From the NCBI RefSeq assembly GCF_011759385.1, contig NZ_JAARLY010000005.1, positions 248,001-312,000 on the forward strand: a stretch of DNA of 64,000 nt, written 5' to 3'. The translations under genes and the position numbers were made by a program. The notes under the pieces are model-generated. The model worked only from the letters and a program-made list of their open reading frames with translations. It ran no database searches and was not told the origin of the DNA. Shown here in pieces: positions 1-8,303 of the stretch. Position 1 is the first letter of the stretch. Each line of letters starts with the position of its first letter. This DNA comes from Oleiagrimonas sp. C23AA. Its GTDB lineage: Bacteria > Pseudomonadota > Gammaproteobacteria > Xanthomonadales > Rhodanobacteraceae.

Positions 1-1
1 C

Positions 2-1120
2 CACCTTCCACCCGCCGGCAAGCCCGCCCTGCCGGGAAGCCCCCCACGACTGTATGACGTCAGGCTCAATCACACACCGCTGCGCGCGGCACGACTGGCA
101 GTGCTCGACCCGAACAATCGCCATGACATTCTGCAGATCACCGTCGCCGAAAGTCTGCACTCCCGTCATGTGGTTGCACGCCAGATCCTGTTGATGAGTA
201 TTCCCTTGCAGCTTGGACTCATTGGCGCGTTGCTGGCACTGGTATGGATCGGCGTGCGTTATGGCCTGCGCGTGATCGAACCGCTCACCGCCAAACTGGC
301 CCGTCGCGAGCACGATCTATCCCCTATTGATGACCACGACGTTCCGGTCGAGTTGCTGCCGCTGACCCGGACCATTGATGCGCTGTTCGCACGGCTGCGC
401 GAGGTGCTGGCACAGCAGGAACGTTTCATTGCCGATGCCGCGCACCAGTTGCGTACGCCGCTGGCCGGCCTGCGCCTGCAAGCGGAACGGGCGGCCCGTT
501 TTGCCATCGATCCGCGCGCCGTGGATGCACTGCAGCATATCGAACGACTCACCGAGCGCGCCGCACGTGCGTCGGCGCAGCTGCTGTCGCTGACCCGTGC
601 GCAGAGCCGGCCCAGAGAGCTGCAGGCACTCGACCTGGGTATCCTGCTACCGGCGTGGGTGGGCCAGCGCGTATACGATGCCATCGCTCAGAACATCGAC
701 CTGGGGCTGGAAACCACGGACGAGCCCGCATGGCTGCTTGGCGACACGCATGGTCTGGAGGAGGCGTTGAACAACCTCATCGACAACGCCCTGCGTCACA
801 CGCCCTCCGGCGGCACGGTCACGGTCGGACTGGGCGCCGACTCGCCTGACTGGCTCAGCCTGCGTGTGGACGACAGTGGCCCTGGAGTGCCGGACGAACT
901 GCTGCCGCGTCTGGGCGAGCGCTTCTTCCGTGCCCCTGATGCCGCCGAAGGAGGGACCGGGCTGGGCCTTGCGATCGTTCAGCGCATCACCGACAAGCAC
1001 GGTGGCACGCTTCAATTCAGCCGCTCCACCCTGGGTGGGCTGGCCGTGATCATGCGCCTGCCCCGCCTGCATGCCGGTGAGACGACTGGCACCTCGGTTG
1101 TCACCCACGCAAACGCATGA
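2..1120 (+). CDS. Two-component sensor histidine kinase, 5' end cut by the window
   Basis: The reading frame is open back to the first bases, so the N-terminus lies outside the window. What remains is the end of a periplasmic sensor region, one transmembrane segment (about LLMSIPLQLGLIGALLALVW), a HAMP-like linker, then a complete kinase core. The H-box reads AAHQLRTPL, the N-box NNLIDNALRHTP, and the G-boxes VDDSGPGVP and GTGLGLAIVQ. This order and the linker resemble the QseC/TctE type of kinase with a 2CSK_N sensor domain (family knowledge). It autophosphorylates on the H-box histidine and passes the phosphate to a response regulator, which would have to be encoded upstream, outside the window. 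Its stop overlaps the next gene by four bases (ATGA), so it is co-transcribed with the export operon and probably controls it (inference). Confidence 0.93.
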   Translation, partial: HLPPAGKPALPGSPPRLYDVRLNHTPLRAARLAVLDPNNRHDILQITVAESLHSRHVVARQILLMSIPLQLGLIGALLALVWIGVRYGLRVIEPLTAKLARREHDLSPIDDHDVPVELLPLTRTIDALFARLREVLAQQERFIADAAHQLRTPLAGLRLQAERAARFAIDPRAVDALQHIERLTERAARASAQLLSLTRAQSRPRELQALDLGILLPAWVGQRVYDAIAQNIDLGLETTDEPAWLLGDTHGLEEALNNLIDNALRHTPSGGTVTVGLGADSPDWLSLRVDDSGPGVPDELLPRLGERFFRAPDAAEGGTGLGLAIVQRITDKHGGTLQFSRSTLGGLAVIMRLPRLHAGETTGTSVVTHANA

Positions 1121-2538
1121 ATACGCTTCTCCGTCCTCATCCCGCGCAGCATCTTCGGCGCGGCCTGCGATATTGGGCCTTGCTGCTGCCGACGTTGCTG
1201 GTCGGCTGCGCCGCCGTGCAGGTGCCGTCTCCCAAGGCGCCACTGCCGGAACACTGGCAACACGCACCGGCACACGCACCGCGTCCGGATTACCACCACT
1301 GGTGGCGCACGCTTCACGACCCGACCCTGGATACCCTGGTCGATCAGGCGCTGAAGGCGAATCCCGATCTCCAGGCGGCCATCGAGCGTCTGCGGGCCGC
1401 TCGTGCGCTTTACGCCAAACACAACGCACCGTACAAACCATCGCTGCAGATCAAGACCGATGATCCCATCGATCCCGACGCCAGCGCCTCCTACTTCCTG
1501 ATCGGCTTCGATGCCAGCTGGGAACTGCCACTTTTCGGCCGTGCCCAGGCTCACGAACAGGATCTGCGCGGCCGTCTGATGGCAGCTTCCGAGACACTGC
1601 GGGAAGCGAGAGTTTCTCTGGTGGCCGAAGTGGTCCGCGACTGGATACAGCTGCGCGCGGCGCAGCAGCGCGACCAATGGCTGACCAAGCTGCTCGACGT
1701 TCGCCGCGATGCGCTATCGATGGCCGGTACCCGGATCAAGCTGGGGCTGGCTCCTCCTGCCGACGCCGACCGCCTCCAGGCGGCCCTCGCCGATACTCGC
1801 GCAGACCTTCTCGATGCGCGACACCAGGCGATGCGCTCGGCACAACAGCTCGCCCTGCTACTGGGCCGGGAGGCTCCCGATCCCGCCTGGTTGAAGGCGG
1901 CGCCCCTGCCAGTACTGCAGGGCCCTGGACCGGTTTCTGTACCAGCCCGCCTGCTGGAAACGCGACCGGGTATCGCTCTGGCACGGGCGAAGGTCATCCG
2001 TGCAGCCGGCGAACTGGGGCTGGCACGAGCCGACATGTACCCGAGCATCGGTCTGGGCGCTTCGCTGGTGGCCTCGACCGACTTGGCCAGCTATCACAGG
2101 GACAGCACCAATGCGATTGGTTCGTTCGGGCCAATTATTGACATTCCGTTGTTCGACTGGGGGCTTCGCAAGGCGCACGCCAGCGCCAAGGGCCATCTGC
2201 TCAAGGCCGCGGTGATCGAATACCGCAAGGCGGTGCTGGCCGGCGTGGCCGATGTCGAAACCGCGCTGGACAGTCTTGGCACCACCGCGCAGACCGTCGG
2301 TGCACGACGCTCGGCATGGCAGGCGCTGGCGCAAACGACACGGCGTGAAAACATCCGTCGCAAGCTGGGATTGAACAGTCCGGCCAGCGTGGCGATGGCG
2401 CGGGCCGAACGTGATCAGGCCAGACTTCGGTTGATCCAGGCCAAGGCCGATCACGCATTGGCATACGTGGCGCTGTACAAGGCCCTGGGCGGGGCAGCCG
2501 ACCCAGCTTCCGTGGCCGGCAAAGGTGCGCCAAACTGA
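1117..2538 (+). CDS. Outer-membrane efflux lipoprotein (TolC/NodT family)
   Basis: A 473-residue protein with a lipoprotein signal: a hydrophobic stretch ending in the lipobox LLVGC, so the mature protein begins at that cysteine (about residue 31) and is lipidated. Long alpha-helical coiled-coil repeats follow, with the duplicated arrangement of the outer membrane factor family (for example the LDTLVDQALKANPDLQAA start and the later LLETRPGIALARAKVIRAAG). It should form the trimeric channel through the outer membrane for the ABC exporter encoded next. The ATG overlaps the kinase stop, and its own stop overlaps the permease start by one base (TGATG). Substrate unknown. Confidence 0.93.
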   Translation: MNTLLRPHPAQHLRRGLRYWALLLPTLLVGCAAVQVPSPKAPLPEHWQHAPAHAPRPDYHHWWRTLHDPTLDTLVDQALKANPDLQAAIERLRAARALYAKHNAPYKPSLQIKTDDPIDPDASASYFLIGFDASWELPLFGRAQAHEQDLRGRLMAASETLREARVSLVAEVVRDWIQLRAAQQRDQWLTKLLDVRRDALSMAGTRIKLGLAPPADADRLQAALADTRADLLDARHQAMRSAQQLALLLGREAPDPAWLKAAPLPVLQGPGPVSVPARLLETRPGIALARAKVIRAAGELGLARADMYPSIGLGASLVASTDLASYHRDSTNAIGSFGPIIDIPLFDWGLRKAHASAKGHLLKAAVIEYRKAVLAGVADVETALDSLGTTAQTVGARRSAWQALAQTTRRENIRRKLGLNSPASVAMARAERDQARLRLIQAKADHALAYVALYKALGGAADPASVAGKGAPN

Positions 2539-3671
2539 TGGTATCGCTGGCGCGGAAAACGCTGCTGTACGAATGGCGACGCTTCCTGCCGGCCATACTG
2601 GCGGTAGGCTTTGCCACGCTGCTGCAATTGCTCCAGGCCGCGTTGGTGCTGGGCATCTTCGGCGGAGCGGCGGTCTATGTGACGGGGTCCGACGCCGACA
2701 TCTGGATTGGCTACCCGGGCACCCAAAGCGTCGACCAGGGGCGTCCCATTGACGCCGACGTTGCGTCACTGCTGCACATGGATCGCCACGTCGGTCGTGT
2801 TGAGCCGTTCGATCTGCTCGATGGCGACTGGCGCGGCGGCCATGGTACCGGTGGTATCTCCGTATTCGTGTCCGGCATCCGCACGCGGCCCGGATCGATG
2901 ATGTTCTCGCAGGTACTTACACCAAGGTTGCGGGCGCGACTGGCCTATCCCGAATCGGTCATTGTCGATCCGGCCGACCTGGAAAAATTGGGGGTGCGTG
3001 TAGGCGACACCGCCAGCATCAATGGGCACCTGGTACGCGTGGTGGGCACCGCACATGGCCTGCGGGCGCTGGGCGGTGTGAATGTACTGACCTCACTTGA
3101 AACCGCGCGCACGCTGGATCCTTCTCCGGCCGACACCGGTGGCCCGACCTATCTGGTCGCGCGCTTGGACAACCCCTCCAATGCAGCCGCAGTGGTGGCG
3201 CGTTTGCGTGGTCACGACGGCTTCGGGCCCTACCAGGCCTGGACCGCCTCCCAATTCGCGCGGCGCTCGGTGCTGTTCTGGCTGTTCGACACCGGTGCCG
3301 GCGCCGGCGTCCTGTTCCTGGCGGCTATCGTGTTCGCGGTCGGGGCCATCATCACCAGTCAGGCCCTGATGGCCGCCGTGGTGGCTTCGATCAACGAATA
3401 CGCCACCCTCAACGCGCTGGGTGTGGGCAAGCGCTCGCTGCGAGGAGTCGTGCTTGAACAGGCTTTCTGGGTAGGAGCCTGCGGCCTGGTGGGGGCCGGG
3501 ATACTGACAGCAGTGATGGTATCGGTGGCCCGCAGCCAGAGCGTTCCGGTAGTGATGAACGCACCGGTCATGCTGGCCTGTCTGGCGCTGATCATGGTGC
3601 TGGTGGGCATCTCCGGACTATTCGCCATGCGCAGCATACGGCGCGCCGACCCAGCCACCCTGCTGAGATAG
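2538..3671 (+). CDS. ABC transporter permease, FtsX/MacB-DevC type
   Basis: A 377-residue inner-membrane protein with one N-terminal transmembrane helix, a periplasmic domain of roughly 200 residues, and three C-terminal helices (about residues 255-365). This is the FtsX-like fold used by MacB, LolC/E and cyanobacterial DevC. These permeases do not pump across the inner membrane in the classical way; they transmit ATP-driven conformational change to periplasmic partners (family knowledge). Its operon partners are an outer-membrane factor, a separate ATPase and an HlyD-type adaptor, matching the DevBCA-TolC layout. It starts inside the stop of the preceding gene (TGATG). Confidence 0.9.
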   Translation: MVSLARKTLLYEWRRFLPAILAVGFATLLQLLQAALVLGIFGGAAVYVTGSDADIWIGYPGTQSVDQGRPIDADVASLLHMDRHVGRVEPFDLLDGDWRGGHGTGGISVFVSGIRTRPGSMMFSQVLTPRLRARLAYPESVIVDPADLEKLGVRVGDTASINGHLVRVVGTAHGLRALGGVNVLTSLETARTLDPSPADTGGPTYLVARLDNPSNAAAVVARLRGHDGFGPYQAWTASQFARRSVLFWLFDTGAGAGVLFLAAIVFAVGAIITSQALMAAVVASINEYATLNALGVGKRSLRGVVLEQAFWVGACGLVGAGILTAVMVSVARSQSVPVVMNAPVMLACLALIMVLVGISGLFAMRSIRRADPATLLR

Positions 3672-3675
3672 CACG

Positions 3676-4422
3676 ATGACACCACCTGATGTCCATACAT
3701 CCAGCGCTCCGACGCTCGTCGCCGAGGATATTGGCAAGTCGTTTGCCTCCGGCCGCCTGACCACGCGGGTGATCGACCATCTGTCGGTACGCATCCATGC
3801 TGGCGAACTGACGCTGATCTCTGGCCCTTCCGGGTGTGGCAAAAGCACGCTGCTTTCAATCCTGAGCGGCCTGCAAACGGTCGATCACGGTCATGTGTAC
3901 GCCTTGTCCGAACACCTGGGCGACATGGACGCGCGTCGTCTGGAAACCTTCCGCCTGCTGCATACCGGGTTTGTGTTTCAGGGCTTCAACCTGTTCCCTG
4001 CGCTGACCGCACGCGAACAGGTGCAGCTTCCGCTGCAATACCTGGGACTGCGGCAGGCGGAGATTGACGCGCGCGCCGACCAGTCGCTGGAGGAAGTGGG
4101 CATGGCCTCGCGGCGTCACCTTCGCCCTGCCGAGCTGTCCGGCGGCGAGAAGCAGCGCGTGGCGATTGCGCGTGCCTTGGCCAAGGCACCGGCGCTGCTA
4201 TTTGCCGATGAACCGACCAGCGCGCTGGATGCCGCCAACGGCCAGGTGGTCATCGACCTGCTGCACCGCATCGCCCGTCGCCACGGCACCACCGTGCTAT
4301 GCGTCAGCCACGACCCGCGTCTGATCGGTCATGCCGATCGCGTGGTGACGATGGAAGATGGCCGCATTCTCGATGACACCCGGCCGCCCCTCCCCGATCA
4401 AACCAAGGCTCCTTCATGTTGA
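3676..4422 (+). CDS. ABC transporter ATP-binding protein (LolD/DevA/MacB-type)
   Basis: A 248-residue nucleotide-binding subunit. Walker A is GPSGCGKSTLL, the Q-loop lies near FVFQGFNLFPALT, the signature motif is LSGGEKQRVAIARAL, Walker B is LLFADEPTSALD, and the H-switch histidine is in CVSHDPRL. The sequence matches the LolD/MacB class that pairs with FtsX-type permeases, as encoded just upstream. It would power the exporter from the cytoplasmic face. It begins four bases after the permease stop, and its last seven bases overlap the start of the adaptor gene, so translation is coupled. Confidence 0.94.
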   Translation: MTPPDVHTSSAPTLVAEDIGKSFASGRLTTRVIDHLSVRIHAGELTLISGPSGCGKSTLLSILSGLQTVDHGHVYALSEHLGDMDARRLETFRLLHTGFVFQGFNLFPALTAREQVQLPLQYLGLRQAEIDARADQSLEEVGMASRRHLRPAELSGGEKQRVAIARALAKAPALLFADEPTSALDAANGQVVIDLLHRIARRHGTTVLCVSHDPRLIGHADRVVTMEDGRILDDTRPPLPDQTKAPSC

Positions 4423-5390
4423 CGCCACGCTCCACCGTCGATATCCGATACGGTCTGCTCGCACTGGCCCTGTTTGCGCTGGCAGGCTGTGGCAACCATG
4501 CGCCACCCGGCGCCGACGCCGGGCACGCCGACGCATCGGATCAGCAGGCGGCCACTGGCCGTTATGTGGCGGTGGCGCGTGGCCGCGTGGATGTCCAGGG
4601 AGGACTGCTCCAGCTGTATGCACCGGTGTCGGGTACCGTGGCCTCGGTCTCGGTGCATGAAGGCGACAAGATCGATAAGGGTCAAACCCTGGCGCGTCTG
4701 GACGAACAGACGGCCAAGGCCAACGTGACAATCGCCCAGGGCACACTTGACCAGGCCCGCGCCCAGGTAAAAGTGCTCGATGAGCGCATCAAGTCGGCAC
4801 GCGGGGATGCCGAAAAACTGCGTCGTGCAGCAAAGGCCGGCGCCGGATCGCAACACGATGCCGAGGTCGCGACGCAAAAGGTAAGGCAACTTCAGGGGCA
4901 GCGCAGTGAGGCCGAGGCCAGCGTCAGTGTGGCCCGCGGCCATCTTGCCATCGCCCGGCGGCAGCTTGACCTGCACCGTGTGCGGGCCCCGGTGGCGGCA
5001 CATGTCACGCGGGTACAGGTGCAGACGGGCAGCCGCGCGGTGGCCGGTTCCACGCCCACCTTCGAGCTGTTGCCAGAGCGGCCCCGCATCGTGCGTGCCG
5101 AACTCAACCAGGAGTATGTCGACGCCGTGCACCCGGGGATGCGCGCGCAGATCGTACTGGACAACGATCGCCAGACGGTCCTCGGCAGTGCCCGTGTGGC
5201 ACGTGTCGGCGCCGTCTACAGCCCCTCCAAGTTGCAGGACAATCCTGCGCTGAGCGCAGGCACGCGTACCGTGCAATGTGTGCTCGATTTCGACAAGCCC
5301 TCGAACCTGCGCATCGGACAGATGGTGCTGGTGCGCATTCTCCCCGGCCAGGATCAACGCACGCCCGCGGCGGCGAAGAAAGGTTCGTGA
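4416..5390 (+). CDS. HlyD/DevB-type periplasmic adaptor lipoprotein
   Basis: A 324-residue membrane fusion protein. The N-terminal hydrophobic segment ends in the lipobox LAGC, so it is probably lipid-anchored. A biotinyl-lipoyl half-motif (LYAPVSGTVASVSVHEGD) is followed by a long helical hairpin of about 100 residues, the second lipoyl half (LHRVRAPVAAHVTRVQVQTG) and a beta-barrel domain. Such adaptors bridge the FtsX-type permease and the outer-membrane channel. It is the last gene of the export operon; a gap of 63 bases follows before the hydrolase gene. Confidence 0.92.
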   Translation: MLTPRSTVDIRYGLLALALFALAGCGNHAPPGADAGHADASDQQAATGRYVAVARGRVDVQGGLLQLYAPVSGTVASVSVHEGDKIDKGQTLARLDEQTAKANVTIAQGTLDQARAQVKVLDERIKSARGDAEKLRRAAKAGAGSQHDAEVATQKVRQLQGQRSEAEASVSVARGHLAIARRQLDLHRVRAPVAAHVTRVQVQTGSRAVAGSTPTFELLPERPRIVRAELNQEYVDAVHPGMRAQIVLDNDRQTVLGSARVARVGAVYSPSKLQDNPALSAGTRTVQCVLDFDKPSNLRIGQMVLVRILPGQDQRTPAAAKKGS

Positions 5391-5453
5391 AACCGGGCTC
5401 GCGCATGCTGGTGAAGGGTCACCGCATCGGGCGCGAACGGCCCGTCCCGATGG

Positions 5454-6299
5454 ATGCATCAAATGATCAAGAATGTCGAATTCCTCTTTGAGGGGGGCCG
5501 TCGCGGCGTACTGCTCATTCACGGCCTGACCGGCACGCCGGCGGAAATGCGTCTGCTGGGCAAGGGGCTGAACAAGCGTGGTTTCACTGTGCGTGGCATG
5601 CAGCTGGCCGGTCATTGCGGCAGCGAGGAAGACCTGCTCGCCACTGGCTGGGAAGACTGGTACGCCAGTGTCGAGGCGGCCGCGCTGGAACTGCGCGAGT
5701 CGGTGGACCATTTGTTTGTCGCCGGGCTGTCGATGGGGGCGCTGCTGGCCCTGCGGCTGGCCCAGGTGCGCCCGCAGTGGGTCGACGGGGTCGGCTCGCT
5801 GGGCGCCACCTTCCGCTACGACGGCTGGAGCATCCCGCCGATAGGCCGACTGTCCTTCCTGCTGCCGCTGATCAAGCGGCTGGGCATCGGGCGTCGGCGC
5901 ATGTTCATGGAAAACCCGCCCTACGGCCTGCGCGATGAGCGCCTGCGGGCCTCGGTAAGCGCGGCGATGATGAGCGGTGACAGCACGCTGGCCGGCCTGC
6001 CCGGCAATCCCTGGCACTCACTGGCCGACCTGCACCTGCTGTCGCGCCGGGTACGGCGTGACCTGCCACGCGTGATGGCACCCTGCCTGATTGCGCACGC
6101 CACCGAGGACGATGTGGCCTCACGCTGGAATGCCGAGATCGTGGCGCGCCACGTCACCGGTCCCAGCCAGTTTCTTTGGCTCAAGGACAGCTATCACATG
6201 ATCACGATCGACCGCGAGCGGCGCCTGCTGGCGGCAGCGGCGGCCGAGTTCTTCCATGGCGTAGCCGACCTCTCGCCGGCGATGGCCGACGCCGCATGA
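5454..6299 (+). CDS. Alpha/beta hydrolase (carboxylesterase / monoacylglycerol-lipase-like)
   Basis: A 281-residue soluble hydrolase of the Est30-like carboxylesterase type. The oxyanion region is LLIHGLTGTPAEM, the nucleophile elbow is GLSMG, the acidic residue sits in HATEDDVAS and the catalytic histidine in DSYHMIT. There is no signal peptide. Two ATGs are possible (5454 and 5463); neither has a clear ribosome binding site and I keep the longer form. The gene stands at the head of a run of transporter, aminotransferase and acyl-carrier genes, so it may release or trim an acylated product (inference). It could instead be an unrelated general esterase. Confidence 0.88.
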   Translation: MHQMIKNVEFLFEGGRRGVLLIHGLTGTPAEMRLLGKGLNKRGFTVRGMQLAGHCGSEEDLLATGWEDWYASVEAAALELRESVDHLFVAGLSMGALLALRLAQVRPQWVDGVGSLGATFRYDGWSIPPIGRLSFLLPLIKRLGIGRRRMFMENPPYGLRDERLRASVSAAMMSGDSTLAGLPGNPWHSLADLHLLSRRVRRDLPRVMAPCLIAHATEDDVASRWNAEIVARHVTGPSQFLWLKDSYHMITIDRERRLLAAAAAEFFHGVADLSPAMADAA

Positions 6300-6333
6300 G
6301 CGTTTGGTGTCACGGCCCTGCCGGGTGTGGTGC

Positions 6334-6693
6334 ATGAACGCGATGGCGTTGCTGCTGTGGATCGCCACCGTGCTGCTGGATACGGTCGGTCAGCTCGCTT
6401 TCAAGGCCGCCGCCAGTCACGACGCCGGTGGCTCGCATCTGGCGCACTGGCGTCACATGCTGGGCCGGCCGTGGATATGGCTGGGTGGCGTGTGCTACGT
6501 CTTCGAATTTCTGGCCTGGATAGCCTTTCTTTCACTGGTGCCACTCAATCGGGGTGTACTGCTGGGCTCGATCAACATTGTCGTGATCATGCTGGCTGGC
6601 CGGCTGCTGTTTCGCGAGCGTCTCACCAGGCTGCGCGTGGCCGGCATCCTGCTGGTGACGCTGGGTGTGGCCGTGGTGGGCATGGCGTCATGA
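6334..6693 (+). CDS. Small multidrug-resistance/EamA-type membrane protein, first of a tandem pair
   Basis: A 119-residue protein with four predicted transmembrane helices, the size and pattern of SMR/EamA half-transporters. The sequence around LNRGVLLGSINIVVIMLAGR resembles the third and fourth helices of ArnE/EmrE-type proteins. I start at the ATG at 6334; a TTG at 6304 in the same frame would add ten charged residues ahead of the first helix and is less likely. Its stop overlaps the next gene (ATGA), and that gene encodes a second protein of the same kind. The pair probably works as a heterodimer, moving a small lipid-linked or cationic metabolite across the inner membrane (family knowledge plus inference). 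Confidence 0.88.
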   Translation: MNAMALLLWIATVLLDTVGQLAFKAAASHDAGGSHLAHWRHMLGRPWIWLGGVCYVFEFLAWIAFLSLVPLNRGVLLGSINIVVIMLAGRLLFRERLTRLRVAGILLVTLGVAVVGMAS

Positions 6694-7076
6694 AGCGCTT
6701 CTACCTGATCGGTTTTGCCGTGCTGCTGGGTTTCGATACGCTGGCCCAGATCAGCTTCAAGTACGCCGGCAGCCAGGCGTTGCCCGTGCAGGCCAGCCTG
6801 GGCTGGCTGCTGCGTGTGTTTGCCCAGCCCTGGGTCTATGGAGCAGTGCTGGGATACATCGGCGCCTTTTTCACCTGGATGACGCTGCTAAAGCGCGCGC
6901 CCATTGGCCCGGCGTTCGCTGCCTCGCACCTGGAAATCATCAGTGTGATGCTGCTATCGGTACCGTTGTTCCATGAAACCATCGGCTGGTCCCAGGCGCT
7001 TGGTGCCCTGGCCATTATCGCCGGCATTATCTGCCTGGCGCTGAGCGAGACCGAGCATGTGGACGCCACGCCCTAG
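6690..7076 (+). CDS. Small multidrug-resistance/EamA-type membrane protein, second of a tandem pair
   Basis: A 128-residue protein with four transmembrane helices. The N-terminus (FAVLLGFDTLAQISFKYAG) matches the first helix of ArnF/EmrE-like proteins. It starts within the stop codon of its partner, and its last 20 bases overlap the start of the DegT-type aminotransferase gene. An ArnE/ArnF-like pair next to an ArnB-family enzyme suggests export of an amino-sugar or amino-lipid, but no other arn genes are present, so the substrate is open. Confidence 0.87.
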   Translation: MKRFYLIGFAVLLGFDTLAQISFKYAGSQALPVQASLGWLLRVFAQPWVYGAVLGYIGAFFTWMTLLKRAPIGPAFAASHLEIISVMLLSVPLFHETIGWSQALGALAIIAGIICLALSETEHVDATP

Positions 7077-8271
7077 CCGCCAGGAAACAGCACCCACCGC
7101 TGGACTGGCGCTGGAATTTTCCGACCTGCTCGGCTGCTGGGACCGCCCCCTGGCCCACGCGCTCTCCCCTCATCTGGGCACGGATCAGGCCATACTGACT
7201 TGCTCGGGCACAGCGGCACTGATGATCGCGTTGCGCTGTCTGGCGGGAGAAAGCCACCGTCACCAAGTGGTGCTGCCGGCCTACACGTGCCCGCTGCTGG
7301 TGCGTGCGGTGGCCGCGGCAGGCCTGGTGATACGCCTTTGCGACAATCGTCCAGGACACTTCGAGATGGATCCGCAGGTGCTCAAGACCCTATGCGGACC
7401 CGACACGCTGGCGGTAATTCCGGCGCACCTGGGAGGTCGCCTGGCCGACATGACGCAAGTGACGGCCATCACCCATGACTGTGGCGCGACCGTCATCGAG
7501 GATGCCGCCCAGGCGCTCGGTGCCCGTCACGCCGATGGCACCGCGGCCGGCCTGGCCGGCGATATCGGCTTCGTCAGCATGGCCGCCGGCAAGGGGCTGA
7601 GCATTTACGAGGGCGGGCTTTTGATGAGCCGTGACGCATCGCGACTACAAGCCCTGCGCGCGGTAGCCGGCACCGTGCCGCGATTCAGCCTGTGGGAGGC
7701 ACGGCGCATGCTCGAGCTGATTGGTTACGCACTGTTCTACAGGCCAGGCGGCCTGCGCATGGCCTATGGCCGGCCATTGCGGCGTGCGCTGCGCAAGGGC
7801 GACCTGGTCAACGCGGTGGGCGACCAATTCGGCGCGAAGATCCCACTGCACCGGGTCAGCCGCTGGCGCGAGGCGGTCGGCGTCAGCGCCGCCGAGCGTC
7901 TTTCGGCCCTGCTGAAGTTTCAGCGAAAGCAGGCCCGCGAACGCCTGCCGAGCCTGCGCGCCATCCCGGGTATCACGGTGCTGGATGACGTCGACCGAGG
8001 TCAGGGAACATGGCCCCTGTTCATGCTTGTCATGACCTGCCAGGCTGATCGCGATGCAGCGCTTTCCAGAGTGTGGCACCGGGGCCTTGGTGTCAGCCGC
8101 ATGTTCATCCATGCCCTGCCCGATTACGACTATCTGCGCGACGTCGTACCGCGTGAAGCCACGCCCCGGGCAAGCGATTTTGCGGCCCGCACACTGACCA
8201 TAAGCAACAGTCCCTGGCTGAGTGATGCCGACTTCGGGCAGATCCTCCAGGTACTCCAGCACCCCCGGTAA
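7057..8271 (+). CDS. DegT/DnrJ/EryC1-type PLP-dependent enzyme
   Basis: A 404-residue protein with the fold-type I core of sugar aminotransferases. CSGTAAL (about residues 49-55) is the cofactor phosphate-binding start, EDAAQALG holds the Asp (about 149) that pairs with the PLP nitrogen, and the Schiff-base lysine is about K179 in AAGKGLSIYEGG. Family members usually transaminate nucleotide-linked keto-sugars. Here no sugar-nucleotide genes lie nearby, and the C-terminal region has only loose similarity to sugar enzymes, so a non-sugar substrate is possible. The ATG lies 20 bases inside the preceding gene. It converges on the arginase-like gene with a gap of 32 bases. Confidence 0.88.
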   Translation: MWTPRPSRQETAPTAGLALEFSDLLGCWDRPLAHALSPHLGTDQAILTCSGTAALMIALRCLAGESHRHQVVLPAYTCPLLVRAVAAAGLVIRLCDNRPGHFEMDPQVLKTLCGPDTLAVIPAHLGGRLADMTQVTAITHDCGATVIEDAAQALGARHADGTAAGLAGDIGFVSMAAGKGLSIYEGGLLMSRDASRLQALRAVAGTVPRFSLWEARRMLELIGYALFYRPGGLRMAYGRPLRRALRKGDLVNAVGDQFGAKIPLHRVSRWREAVGVSAAERLSALLKFQRKQARERLPSLRAIPGITVLDDVDRGQGTWPLFMLVMTCQADRDAALSRVWHRGLGVSRMFIHALPDYDYLRDVVPREATPRASDFAARTLTISNSPWLSDADFGQILQVLQHPR

Positions 8272-8303
8272 GCGGGACCGCCGACGCTTGCCGCACACAT
8301 CAC

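Noticed and set aside
4398-6017. Long open frame on the minus strand (539 codons)
   Set aside because: It lies antisense to the adaptor and hydrolase genes, has no domain pattern and is rich in His, Arg and Gln, as expected for a shadow in GC-rich sequence.
6334-8271. Aminoarabinose (arn) lipid A modification operon
   Set aside because: Only ArnE/F-like and ArnB-family similarities are present; the sugar-nucleotide and transferase genes are missing.
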